DNA of 64,000 nucleotides, from assembly GCA_964476245.1 (NCBI GenBank), contig CAYYYW010000004.1:1-64000 (forward strand), written 5' to 3'. Under the pieces are notes generated by a model. That model saw only the letters and a program-made list of their open reading frames with translations, did no database searches and had not been told where the DNA came from. The stretch is from CAYYYW01 sp964476245 (GTDB lineage Bacteria; Patescibacteriota; Microgenomatia; UBA1406; HO2-37-13b). The number at the start of each line of letters is the position of its first letter. Positions within the stretch are counted from its first letter, which is position 1. Positions 40,739-49,243 of this stretch are shown in pieces. The position numbers and the translations under genes were made by a program.

Positions 40739-41752
40739 ATGAATTCTTCATTAATGGTGGTCGTAACTTTAGTGGTGGGTATTGTTCTTATCCTTTATTT
40801 TGTTAAAAAATGGCTAGTAGAGCTTTCGGAAAAATCAAAACCTTCAGAAGAATTAATTGAGTGGTTAAAAGACATGGGGAAAAGAGTTGAAACATCAACC
40901 AAAGCGGTTGATCAAAGATTAAGCGAAAACATGAAGAACTTTAATATGCGGCTTGATAAAGCTGTTTATGTCATTGCTCAAGTACAGAAAAATATTGGTG
41001 AATTTTCCGAAATAGGTCGATCAATGAAAGAGCTTCAGGAATTTCTTCAATCGCCGAAACTGCGAGGAAACATTGGTGAACAAGTTTTAAAAGACTTGCT
41101 GCAACAATTTTTACCCAAAGAGGTTTTTGTTCTTCAGTATTGTTTTAAAAACGGAGAAAAAGTTGACGCCGTTGTGAAAACGTCGCAGGGATTAATTCCT
41201 ATTGACGCTAAGTTTCCAATGGAAAATTTTCGCAAGATGAATAGAGGAGAAACTAAAGAATTAAGAAACAAATCAAAAAAAGAATTTATTCGTGATATTA
41301 GGAAACACATTTCCGATATTTCTAAGAAATATATTTTGACTGAAGAGGGAACCGTGGACTACGCCATTATGTATATTCCTTCGGAATCGGTATATTATGA
41401 AATTATCAACGACGAAGAAGTTTTTGATTTTGCCGGAAAGAAAAGAATTTTACCGGTTTCACCAATGAGTTTTTATGCCTATCTCAAAGCGATTTTAATG
41501 TCGTTTGAAGGGCAAAAAATCGAAAAAAGAGCTAAAGAAATTTTGTCATTACTTCATTCGCTGCAAAAAGATTACGAGAAAGTGGATGAGGCATTGTCAA
41601 TTTTAAATCGTCATATCACAAACGCCTATAACCAGATTACCAATGTTTCAAAATTCTTTCTCTCTTTTGGACAAAAACTTTCTTCAACGAGGATGATCGA
41701 GGAAAGGGAAGAGGCAAAACAACTATCGATGGGTGTTGATAGTTCTGATTAA
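40739..41752 (+). CDS. rmuC: RmuC-domain protein
   Basis: The 337-residue protein has one N-terminal TM helix (MVVVTLVVGIVLILYFV), a coiled coil (residues 40-105) and the RmuC nuclease-like domain beginning SPKLRGNIGEQVLKDLL, with VDAVVKTSQGLIPIDAKFPMENF (D-x-K within a PD-(D/E)XK-like core) and VDYAIMYIPSESVYYEI. RmuC was found as a limiter of inversions at short repeats in E. coli. That may matter in a genome so rich in short inverted repeats. TATAAT lies 8 bp before the ATG. Confidence 0.93.
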   Translation: MNSSLMVVVTLVVGIVLILYFVKKWLVELSEKSKPSEELIEWLKDMGKRVETSTKAVDQRLSENMKNFNMRLDKAVYVIAQVQKNIGEFSEIGRSMKELQEFLQSPKLRGNIGEQVLKDLLQQFLPKEVFVLQYCFKNGEKVDAVVKTSQGLIPIDAKFPMENFRKMNRGETKELRNKSKKEFIRDIRKHISDISKKYILTEEGTVDYAIMYIPSESVYYEIINDEEVFDFAGKKRILPVSPMSFYAYLKAILMSFEGQKIEKRAKEILSLLHSLQKDYEKVDEALSILNRHITNAYNQITNVSKFFLSFGQKLSSTRMIEEREEAKQLSMGVDSSD

Positions 41753-42394
41753 TCTTATTGGGTATTCAATAAAAAAAGATAGTGGATTATTTTTAATTCT
41801 TCGGGCAGAAGCGTAAGTAATAAGATTGGGATCAAATTTAATTTGGCCATATTTGGCAATATGAATTGATAAATCAATGTCTTCATGCACTTTTTTATCA
41901 TCAAGACACACCTCGTTTTTTACTTTTTCCCAAACTTTTTTGGTTAAAGCCATACCAGGACCAGCCAGAGTTTCATGTTTAAATAATAATTTCATTAATT
42001 TGAAATATAGTTTTGTGAAAAAATCGCTTTTTTTTAATAACCAATGATCATAGAACATAACCATACAGGCTAAAGCGTCAGTTTTGTTGTCTTTAAAATT
42101 TTCTTTTATTTTTTTTATCCAATTTTTAGGCAAAATCGTATCGGCATCACAGCGAGCAAGGATATCTCCATGGGCAAAATTAAAGCCAGCATTTCTTGCG
42201 TAGATCATCCCCTGTTTTTTTTCTTTGATTATGGTCGTTTTGTGTTTTTTCGCTATTTGGATTGTTTTATCGGTGCAGTTGTTATCAACAATAATAATTT
42301 CATCAGGTTTGACTTTTTGATTTTGTAAGCTGTCAAGACAGGAAGAGATGTATTTTTCTTCGTTAAAAACGGGAACGACAATGGAAAGCTTCAT
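41723..42394 (-). CDS. Glycosyltransferase family 2
   Basis: The 223-residue GT-A enzyme has LSIVVPVFNEEKYISSCLDSL at the start, IIIVDNNCTDKT, ARNAGFNFAHGDILARCDADT (the DxD equivalent is CDAD) and HEDIDLSIHI near the end. It lacks TM segments and is presumably associated with the membrane face. Its start is 29 bp from that of a divergent GT2 gene and its end overlaps rmuC by 30 bp. Acceptor unknown; probably envelope glycans. Confidence 0.9.
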   Translation of the reverse strand: MKLSIVVPVFNEEKYISSCLDSLQNQKVKPDEIIIVDNNCTDKTIQIAKKHKTTIIKEKKQGMIYARNAGFNFAHGDILARCDADTILPKNWIKKIKENFKDNKTDALACMVMFYDHWLLKKSDFFTKLYFKLMKLLFKHETLAGPGMALTKKVWEKVKNEVCLDDKKVHEDIDLSIHIAKYGQIKFDPNLITYASARRIKNNPLSFFIEYPIRLIRTINTHR

Positions 42395-42423
42395 TTAGTG
42401 TTTAAATTGATATAATAATTAAC

Positions 42424-43263
42424 ATGAAACGTCCGTATTTTTCTGTTATTATACCAACTTTAAACGAAGAAAAATTTCTGCCTAAGCTCCTCAATGATCT
42501 AAGAAAACAAAAAGAGGGCGACTTTGAAATTGTCGTTGTCGATGGGAATTCTAAAGACAGAACAAAAGAAGTCGCCGGTGCATATAATAGGCTCTTTACT
42601 AATTTTAAACTTTTAGACGCCAAAAAAAACAACGTTTCGTATCAACGTAATTTAGGAGCAAAATTATCGCGTGGGACATATATTATATTTTTAGATGCCG
42701 ACTCACGCATAGGCAGTTCATTTATAACTAAAATAAAAAGCGAAATTAACAAAAACAGATTTTTAATCTTTCTCCCGGCAATTTTACCTCAAGACAAGAC
42801 ATATCAAGATGTAGTTATATTTAACTTGGCTAATTTTGTTATTGAGATCTCCCAAACTATCGGTAAGCCTTTTTCATCAGGTGGTTCAATGATCTTTCAA
42901 AAAGATTTTTTTAACTTTATAGAAGGATTTGATGATAAATTATTTTTAGCAGAAGATCACGAAATTATCCAAAGAGCCAGAAAATACGGTGTGACAGCAA
43001 AATTATTAAGGAACGCCAAGGTTAAGTTCTCCTTAAGAAGAATGAAAAGAGAAGGAAGACTGGACTTATTTAGAAAATATCTAATTGCCTCAATTCACTC
43101 TTTTACCAAAGGAGAAATTGATAAAAAGATTTTTGATTACGAAATGGGTGGCGCTAATTACCAATTTCTTAAAAACAAACAGCCTTCAATAGAGAAAACC
43201 ATTAAAAATTATTTTAGACGCCTAAAAAATCAACTTGGGCAACTAATAGAGGAGGAAACGTAG
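42424..43263 (+). CDS. Glycosyltransferase family 2
   Basis: This 279-residue GT-A protein has FSVIIPTLNEEKFLPKLLND, FEIVVVDGNSKDRT, QRNLGAKLSRGTYIIFLDAD (DxD) and LAEDHEIIQRARKYG as the acidic catalytic helix. One hydrophobic stretch may dock it to the membrane. TATAAT at 42411-42416 ends 7 bp before the ATG (leaderless). It is coupled to the GDPD gene by overlap of one base at TAGTG. A role in polyprenyl-linked sugar transfer is inferred. Confidence 0.9.
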   Translation: MKRPYFSVIIPTLNEEKFLPKLLNDLRKQKEGDFEIVVVDGNSKDRTKEVAGAYNRLFTNFKLLDAKKNNVSYQRNLGAKLSRGTYIIFLDADSRIGSSFITKIKSEINKNRFLIFLPAILPQDKTYQDVVIFNLANFVIEISQTIGKPFSSGGSMIFQKDFFNFIEGFDDKLFLAEDHEIIQRARKYGVTAKLLRNAKVKFSLRRMKREGRLDLFRKYLIASIHSFTKGEIDKKIFDYEMGGANYQFLKNKQPSIEKTIKNYFRRLKNQLGQLIEEET

Positions 43264-44009
43264 TGAAGAAGCCTTTGTTTATTGCTCATCGCGGAGGGGG
43301 AGTCGGTATTTATGAAAACAAAATTGAGACGATAAAAAGAGCGTTGAGAAATGATTTAATTGACGTGTTAGAAGTGGATATTAGAAAAACAAAGGATAAC
43401 GTTTTGGTTCTTTGCCATAGTCGAGGTATAAACATTAATGGAAAAAAGTTTTGGATTGATAAAATTCCTTATAGCGAGATAAAACATTTAGGGATTCCTA
43501 CCCTTGAAGAAATTTTGGTTTTGTTTAAAAGCAGCAAAAAGATTTTAAATCTTGACATTAAAGAGAAAAATATTGTTAAGGAAATCACCAAGCTTCTAAA
43601 AAAAAGCGACTATTTTAAAAAAATCTATTTTGACTCGACTGACCTTGAAACATTGTTTGAGCTTCAAGAAGAAATACCGAATGGTGAATATTTTTTGAGT
43701 TCAAACGTAGAAGACTCGCGAGATTTTAGCGAAAAACGGTTTGTTAGGATAATCTTAATTTTCTTGTCAATTCTTCTTAGCCGGCTAGCCATTTTTATTT
43801 TGAAGAGAAAAATTAGAAAAGTAAAATTAGATGGTATCTCTTTGTTTTACCGTTTTGCCAGTAAAGACTTTATTGACGATTTGAAAGATTTTGGCTTTAA
43901 GGTGTTTGTATGGGGGACTGATAAAGAAACAGACATTCATCGCCAATTGACATTTAAAATCGATGGGATTAAGACTCAGAACTTAAGAATATTTCAAAAA
44001 CCTAAATAA
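43263..44009 (+). CDS. Glycerophosphodiester phosphodiesterase family protein
   Basis: It starts with GTG, overlapping the previous stop. The 248-residue TIM barrel begins FIAHRGGGVGIYENKIETIKRAL with the catalytic His-Arg and a Glu, then VLEVDIRKTKDNVLVLCHSRG (ExD and the second His), which is the GDPD signature. A hydrophobic segment at about residues 160-180 interrupts the barrel and may dip into the membrane. The C-terminus keeps VFVWGTDKE. It hydrolyses glycerophosphodiesters or a related lipid head group. Confidence 0.88.
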   Translation: MKKPLFIAHRGGGVGIYENKIETIKRALRNDLIDVLEVDIRKTKDNVLVLCHSRGININGKKFWIDKIPYSEIKHLGIPTLEEILVLFKSSKKILNLDIKEKNIVKEITKLLKKSDYFKKIYFDSTDLETLFELQEEIPNGEYFLSSNVEDSRDFSEKRFVRIILIFLSILLSRLAIFILKRKIRKVKLDGISLFYRFASKDFIDDLKDFGFKVFVWGTDKETDIHRQLTFKIDGIKTQNLRIFQKPK

Positions 44010-44168
44010 TAAACATAGCTCTTTTAGTAACTCCTCTAACCGTAAATTTGCTAACCCACAAATTATCCACAAAATAGATTATATTCTTAAAAGCCCATTA
44101 CAAAGCGCCAACAGCCATAATTAATATTATAAGACATCTTATAGATGTGGCGCTATTTACTATAAGTC

Positions 44169-44197
44169 TTGACAAGCTGAAAAACTATATTTATAAT
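44169..44197 (+). promoter_or_regulatory. Consensus promoter of a leaderless 50-residue gene
   Basis: TTGACA (44169-44174), 17 bp, TATAAT (44192-44197): both hexamers are perfect. The predicted transcription start falls at the GTG at 44207. This is the best promoter in the window. Confidence 0.75.
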
Positions 44198-44206
44198 AAA
44201 AACATT

Positions 44207-44359
44207 GTGAAAAAAAGAACAGAGTCGCAGCTAAAATTAATACAAAAAAAAGAATTAAGGTCATTTTCTAAAACAGAATTTATTGAATTTGCTAAAAACC
44301 AATTTGGAAGACTGATGAAGAAAAATTTGCGAGTGCCAATCCAACTATATCATTTGTAG
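44207..44359 (+). CDS. 50-residue conserved-looking basic protein
   Basis: GTG 44207 is placed about 10 bp after a perfect -10 box. The 50-residue product is basic and helical: KKRTESQLKLIQKKEL, then KTEFIEFAKNQFGRLMKKNL and the end VPIQLYHL. No family can be named, but the strong promoter, the composition and the hairpin array that follows as a terminator support a real, highly expressed small gene. Confidence 0.6.
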   Translation: MKKRTESQLKLIQKKELRSFSKTEFIEFAKNQFGRLMKKNLRVPIQLYHL

Positions 44360-44361
44360 TT

Positions 44362-44553
44362 AATCCGCCTTCGTTCAGGTTCGTCCCGCTCAGCGGGACG
44401 AAACTTCACTTCGGCGGATTTAAGAAACTGTAATCCGATGGAATCGGAAACAGTTTCTAAAAAAATAAAGAGCATCACTACCGATCGCATGAGGTAAACG
44501 ACGAATAGTAATGCTCTTTTGCGAAATCTCCTCGACAATGTGACTTGCGAGGA
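44362..44553 (+). terminator. Array of four consecutive hairpins between convergent genes
   Basis: H1, 44362-44420: outer arms AATCCGCC/GGCGGATT with an inner TTCGTCCCGCT/GCGGGACGAA hairpin. H2, 44423-44458: AGAAACTGT/ACAGTTTCT with inner CCGAT/ATCGG. H3, 44466-44518: AAAGAGCAT/ATGCTCTTT plus ACTA/TAGT around a 25-nt loop, then Us. H4, 44529-44553: TCCTCG/CGAGGA. H3 with its TTTT tail is terminator-like for the plus strand. Four in a row is more than termination needs; a structured RNA is possible. Confidence 0.65.
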
Positions 44554-44587
44554 TTGAAAAACAGAATAGCAAAAAAAAAATTACCTG

Positions 44588-46786
44588 TCAATAGGCATAC
44601 ACTTTTCCTTGGCCAGTTGATGAAGAAAAAACAAGACGACATATTTCTTCAAACTTTTTCTCTTGTAAATTCTTATATTTCTGTTTTTCATTTGAGCCCA
44701 AAATAATATATTTGATCTTGTATTTGTTAATTATTTTTCTGGTTAAATCAATATCTTCACTTTCATACACCTTTTGAATATCGGGAATAATTTTTCCAAC
44801 CACATCAGCACTTCCTCTCCAAAGCCATTCATGAACCCACCATCCGGCCACAGTTGGTAAGCCGGTATAAGCAGACACTACGTTAAAGTCAGTATATGAA
44901 TCGCCCTGGGCTTCTAAGATCGTCGGTTGATCCGTGACGTTTTTATTTAAATAATTGATTATCTCAGTATATTCAGGATATTGAGTCTTGATCCAATCAG
45001 CGCCATTGAGAGCAGGCTTTTTGTCTATTTTTCCATAATAAGAAGGAATAGCAAAGGTAGGATAAATTGCTACAAGAAAAAAAGAAAAAATAAAAAAGAA
45101 AAAATATAAAACAGACAACAACTTTCTTTGGGAGTAATAATGTTTAAACAAAACGAACACATAGGCTGAGGCGAGGCCCATCATAATAAAGACCTGATAG
45201 CCCAATTTAAACATAGTATTGGCGCGAAAGTGAGCAGGATAAATATCTTTAATGTAAAAAAATTCAGGAATAATTATTAACAAAGTTGAGAAGATAAACA
45301 AAACAAGAACAAATTTATTAATTGTTGTTTGCTGATGGTTGGTGGTTGCGCGCTGTTTTTTAAGAAGAAAAATGGCGAAAAAAATAAAATTTAACCAAAA
45401 AAATCCCCATAACACAAAAATCATCCAAAGGGGAGAGACTTGGCAGTTCCCTTTTTCAAACAAAAAAGGCCCAAGCCTATCGATCTCCACTAAAAACCGA
45501 GGCGAACAATTTACTCCAATACCCGTAGCAAACGGTTTAAAGTTTATAGAAAAAGGCAAACCAAAGAGGAAAAACGAGATAATTAAGGTAAAAAAGTTCA
45601 CAAAGAAGGCGCGAGTAAGCTTAAATAATAAAAGAAAGATGATGGTTGAAAGAAAAAGATAAATAAGCCCATCAAAAGCATTGGTCATGTAGTGAATGGC
45701 GGTAAGAAAGCCAAGGAAGACTACCCACCCTGTCATTCCGAGTCCCGACGAAGTTGGGACGAGGAATCTCATCAGAGTGGATGTTTTTCGTATTTGTGAG
45801 AGATTCTTCGGCTTCGTCTCTGAATGACTTTTGTCCATACATCTTAGATAAAATAAAAACAGAACAGACAAGGTTAGTAGAACAAATGGTATATCAAACA
45901 CATGTCCATGAAGATCGGCAACAATATAGGAGTAAATGGGAAATTCATGGATGGTGAAGGGGATAAATCGGGTAGCGTTAGGGTACCAATATTTGCCTGG
46001 ATTAAAGGCTGAAAGAATTTGCCAAAAAGGAACGGGATTGTCATTCGGGTATCCTTTAGTAAAAGCATAAATAGCATGAAGATTGCCGCCAAAGTTAACT
46101 AAAAAAGAAGCCAAAATCCCACCGATTAAAGAGAGTTTAAGACTTTTGAAAGCGTTCAAAATCACATTAAAACATAAAGAAAAAGTTTGAGTTATCCCTA
46201 GAGCAAAGATTGTTGCCAGAATTAAGTTATACGTTTCAAATGGGGAAATACCCGAAAGCTTTGTTAATACGGCTCCGGTAAGATGGCCAAAATAATAATA
46301 ATTGATGGATTTACCGGCAAACCACATATCTGGAGGAGGAAAATACTTACTTCTTAGAATAGAATTCATAAACCCAAAGTCCATAAACTTTTCCAGACCG
46401 CGGATTGAAGGTTCTTGCCCTCTAACATATACCCAAAAGAGAAGAGAAGCTACAAAGACGAGTTCTTCGACAATAATAAAAGCGGTTTTTTTAACAATTT
46501 GAGCTTTGTTGAGGGAACCATTATTGAAGCGTTTAAAGAGGAGTACGTTTATAATTAAAAACAATAAGAGAAGGAAGATTAACGATTCTTGATAAAAAGG
46601 TAATATTTTAATTGTTCCTAAGGTAAAAGCAGAGTAACTTAAAAATAAAAGACCGATGGCCTTAGAAAAAGGATAACCAGCGTCATAGAAGAATTTATTG
46701 AAAATTTTTTTAGTCAGAGGGAAGAATATTAACCCCAGAACAAATAGGGCAAGATACCACCGAAGTGTAGTTAATAACCATTCCAT
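44588..46786 (-). CDS. DUF2298 (YYY) multi-TM membrane protein
   Basis: From ATG 46786 the product has about 732 residues and at least twelve TM segments. The family signatures are MDFGFMNSILRSKYFPPPDMW then FAGKSINYYYFGHLTGAVLTKLSG (the YYY block), FTIHEFPIYSYIVADLHGHV and ANTMFKLGYQVFIMMGLASAY, each typical of DUF2298 proteins. These resemble GT-C glycosyltransferases, with the acidic loop after TM1, and probably glycosylate surface polymers. A 99-nt repeat element is inserted in frame in a cytoplasmic or external loop (45731-45829). Confidence 0.88.
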   Translation of the reverse strand: MEWLLTTLRWYLALFVLGLIFFPLTKKIFNKFFYDAGYPFSKAIGLLFLSYSAFTLGTIKILPFYQESLIFLLLLFLIINVLLFKRFNNGSLNKAQIVKKTAFIIVEELVFVASLLFWVYVRGQEPSIRGLEKFMDFGFMNSILRSKYFPPPDMWFAGKSINYYYFGHLTGAVLTKLSGISPFETYNLILATIFALGITQTFSLCFNVILNAFKSLKLSLIGGILASFLVNFGGNLHAIYAFTKGYPNDNPVPFWQILSAFNPGKYWYPNATRFIPFTIHEFPIYSYIVADLHGHVFDIPFVLLTLSVLFLFYLRCMDKSHSETKPKNLSQIRKTSTLMRFLVPTSSGLGMTGWVVFLGFLTAIHYMTNAFDGLIYLFLSTIIFLLLFKLTRAFFVNFFTLIISFFLFGLPFSINFKPFATGIGVNCSPRFLVEIDRLGPFLFEKGNCQVSPLWMIFVLWGFFWLNFIFFAIFLLKKQRATTNHQQTTINKFVLVLFIFSTLLIIIPEFFYIKDIYPAHFRANTMFKLGYQVFIMMGLASAYVFVLFKHYYSQRKLLSVLYFFFFIFSFFLVAIYPTFAIPSYYGKIDKKPALNGADWIKTQYPEYTEIINYLNKNVTDQPTILEAQGDSYTDFNVVSAYTGLPTVAGWWVHEWLWRGSADVVGKIIPDIQKVYESEDIDLTRKIINKYKIKYIILGSNEKQKYKNLQEKKFEEICRLVFSSSTGQGKVYAY
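45731..45829 (+). repeat. TCATTC...GAATCTC element pair inserted in frame in the DUF2298 gene
   Basis: Two related units face each other: TGTCATTCCGAG...GAGGAATCTC and GAGAGATTCTTCGG...CTGAATGAC. Together they are about 99 nt, 33 codons, and the DUF2298 frame reads through, giving an aberrant hydrophilic loop. Related units lie in valS (48742) and in the intergenic region at 61506. The sequence resembles the mobile palindromic repeats widely seen in environmental genomes. Confidence 0.75.
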
Positions 46787-46820
46787 CTTTTTATTATACA
46801 ATCTTAAATCAAAATTTTAT

Positions 46821-46849
46821 TTGAAATTTCAATCCCTATTTGATATAGT
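46821..46849 (+). promoter_or_regulatory. Promoter of valS
   Basis: TTGAAA (46821-46826), 17 bp, TATAGT (46844-46849), then 9 bp to ATG 46859. It chooses this ATG over the in-frame TTG at 46850. Confidence 0.6.
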
Positions 46850-46858
46850 TTGCTCATC

Positions 46859-49090
46859 ATGGAAAGCAAATATATTCCTCAAGAATACGAAGAGAAAATA
46901 TATCGCTTTTGGGAAAAGTCAGGTTTGTTAAGTCCAAAAGCGGGTAAACCCTACACCATATTAATGCCTCCACCAAACGCCAATGCTTCTCTTCATGCGG
47001 GCCACGGAATGTATGCGGTGGACGACATAACAATTCGTTATAAGCGGATACGAGGCTATGCTTCTTTGTGGATTCCCGGCGTAGATCATGCCGGTTTTGA
47101 AACACAGTATGTTTATGAAAAATATTTAGCCAAACAAGGCAAGTCAAGAATGGATTATGATAGGCAAACGTTTTATAACAATGTCCTTCAATTCGTTAAA
47201 GATAATTCTGGACTTATATATGAGCAGTTTAAAAGACTTGGGTTTTTAGCTGATTGGGATAGGAGCGTGTTTACCTTAGATAAGCAAGTTTTACAAGGGG
47301 TTTTTAACACTTTTAAAAAAATGGAGAACGAGGAATTGGTATATCGTGATGACTATATTGTAAATTATTGTACCCATTGTGGTACTTCATTATCCGAACT
47401 TGAAGTGGGGCATCTGGAGAGAAATGATCCTCTTTATTATTTAAGGTATGGACCTTTTGTTTTGGCAACTGTTCGTCCGGAGACAAAATTTGGCGATACA
47501 GCAATTGCGGTTAACCCGAAAGATAAACGTTATCAACGTTGGATAGGTAAAGAGATTGAAGCTCAAGGTTTGTTGGGAGTTTTTAAAATAAAAGTGATTG
47601 CCGATGACGTTGTTGATCAAAAATTTGGAACAGGGGCGGTGAAGGTAACTCCCGCTCATGATCCAGTCGATTTTGAGATGGGGAAACGGCATAATTTGCC
47701 GTTTAAACAAGTAATTGGTTTGGATGGTCGACTTAATAAACTCGCTGGTCCCTATACAGGATTAAAAGTAAAGATGGCCCGAGAAAAAGTTGTGATAGAT
47801 TTAAAAAAGAAAGGCTTGATTGAAAAAATCGATAACAAATATCTTCACGTCGTGGCAATCTGTTATCGGTGTGACCGCGATCTTGAACCGATGATAATTC
47901 CCAACTGGTTTATTAAAGTTAAAGAATTAAAAAAACCGGTTATTCAGGTAGTTCAGAAGGATAAAATTAAATTTTACCCAAAAAGATACAAAAAACAAAT
48001 ACTTCAATGGTTAAAAATAATGCACGATTGGCCAATCAGTCGTCAAATTGCTTGGGGAATCAGAATCCCTGTTTGGTATAAAGTAAACAACGACACCTCC
48101 CGTCAGAATATTCTGGTTTGGTGGCTGGATAAAAACGGAAAAATTAATCAAGGAGATATTCAATTATTTATAAAAAAAGGAATTAAGCTCGCTGAAATAA
48201 AAAAAGGCCTGCAGAAAGTTTATGTCCCTACAGGAGTATTACAACCTGACTATGTTGTTTCAAGAGATGATCCGGGAGAAGATTATTTGCCGGAAACAGA
48301 CACTTTTGATACTTGGTTTTCTTCCGGTCAATGGCCTTTGGTGACTTTAAAGAAGGAAGAGTATAAAACTCGTTTTCCAACAGACATGATAGGAACATAT
48401 GCTGACATTCTAACGCTTTGGATATCGCGAATGATAATGTTTTCGTTATATGTTAGGAACGAGATCCCTTTTAAAGATGTTTATTTATGGTCAATGGTGG
48501 CGGATGCTAAAGGAGCTAAAATGAGTAAGAGCAAGGGCAATGTTATTAACCCAATTGATTTAGTAAATAAATACGGCGCTGATGCTTTCCGTGCCTCTTT
48601 AATTTTTGGAGTTGCCCAGGGCGGTAAAGTAATCCTTTCGGAAGATAAGGTAAGAGGGATGCGAAATTTCATTAATAAAATTTGGAACATAGGTAGATTT
48701 TTGGATTTAAATTCTAAAAACAAAAATTCTACACCCTCTCCGTGTCATTCCGAGAAGGAGCGAAGCGACGACGAGGAATCTCCGATATTAAAAAAACTAC
48801 AAAAAGAGTTCTCCGTCGAAAAGAAGCAGTATCTCAAATACATGGACAATTATCAATTTTCAAAGGCGTTAGAATTGATCTATGAATTTATATGGCATCG
48901 TTTTGCCGATTTTTATATTGAAGAGTTGAAAGATGAGATAAGAAATGGTAATATAATGATTCTTAAGAAGATAAAAGAAGTTTATCTTGGAAATTTAATC
49001 TTTCTTCATCCTTTTGCGCCATTTGTTACTGAGGCGATGTGGGAGGTGTTTAACGGAGAGGAAAATTCAATATTAGAAGTTAAAATATAA
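46859..49090 (+). CDS. valS: Valyl-tRNA synthetase (short form)
   Basis: This class I synthetase has the HIGH equivalent HAGH in PPPNANASLHAGHGMY, LWIPGVDHAGFETQ, a zinc-type CTHCGTSLSELEVGH, a second CYRCDRDLEP, DWPISRQIAWGIRIPVWY and KMSKSKGNVI, in ValRS order. The editing domain (VRPETKFGDTAIAVNP, HDPVDFEMGKRHNLP) is present. At 743 residues it lacks the C-terminal coiled coil of most ValRS. A repeat-derived stretch (CHSEKERSDDEE) is inserted in frame before the anticodon domain. It is probably co-transcribed with rpmH, 3 bp downstream. Confidence 0.93.
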   Translation: MESKYIPQEYEEKIYRFWEKSGLLSPKAGKPYTILMPPPNANASLHAGHGMYAVDDITIRYKRIRGYASLWIPGVDHAGFETQYVYEKYLAKQGKSRMDYDRQTFYNNVLQFVKDNSGLIYEQFKRLGFLADWDRSVFTLDKQVLQGVFNTFKKMENEELVYRDDYIVNYCTHCGTSLSELEVGHLERNDPLYYLRYGPFVLATVRPETKFGDTAIAVNPKDKRYQRWIGKEIEAQGLLGVFKIKVIADDVVDQKFGTGAVKVTPAHDPVDFEMGKRHNLPFKQVIGLDGRLNKLAGPYTGLKVKMAREKVVIDLKKKGLIEKIDNKYLHVVAICYRCDRDLEPMIIPNWFIKVKELKKPVIQVVQKDKIKFYPKRYKKQILQWLKIMHDWPISRQIAWGIRIPVWYKVNNDTSRQNILVWWLDKNGKINQGDIQLFIKKGIKLAEIKKGLQKVYVPTGVLQPDYVVSRDDPGEDYLPETDTFDTWFSSGQWPLVTLKKEEYKTRFPTDMIGTYADILTLWISRMIMFSLYVRNEIPFKDVYLWSMVADAKGAKMSKSKGNVINPIDLVNKYGADAFRASLIFGVAQGGKVILSEDKVRGMRNFINKIWNIGRFLDLNSKNKNSTPSPCHSEKERSDDEESPILKKLQKEFSVEKKQYLKYMDNYQFSKALELIYEFIWHRFADFYIEELKDEIRNGNIMILKKIKEVYLGNLIFLHPFAPFVTEAMWEVFNGEENSILEVKI
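48742..48783 (+). repeat. TCATTC...GGAATCTC element inserted in frame in valS
   Basis: GTGTCATTCCGAGAAGGAGC through GACGAGGAATCTCC encodes Pro-Cys-His-Ser-Glu-Lys-Glu-Arg-Ser-Asp-Asp-Glu-Glu-Ser at the linker between the catalytic and anticodon-binding domains. It is the same class as the units at 45731 and 61506. Confidence 0.75.
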
Positions 49091-49093
49091 AAC

Positions 49094-49240
49094 ATGCCCA
49101 AGAGCACTTATCAACCGAAAAAATTGAAAAGATTACGCAAGCACGGTTTCTTGAAAAGAATGCAAACAAAAAAAGGACGCTTAGTTTTGAAAAAAAGGCG
49201 ATCTAAGGGCAGGATAAAGTTAACCGTCAAAAAGAGATAA
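49094..49240 (+). CDS. rpmH: 50S ribosomal protein bL34
   Basis: The 48-residue, very basic protein reads MPKSTYQPKKLKRLRKHGFL, then KRMQTKKGRLVLKKRRSKG and RIKLTVKKR. The YQPKKxKRxRxHGFxxRMxTxxGRxVLxxRRxKGR signature is that of bL34. It starts 3 bp after valS, and yidC follows 3 bp downstream. The usual rnpA between rpmH and yidC is missing. Confidence 0.95.
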   Translation: MPKSTYQPKKLKRLRKHGFLKRMQTKKGRLVLKKRRSKGRIKLTVKKR

Positions 49241-49243
49241 CCT

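Noticed and set aside
44350..44538. Open frame of 62 codons on the minus strand
   Set aside because: It spans the hairpin array; composition is dictated by the inverted repeats, and no start signal is present.
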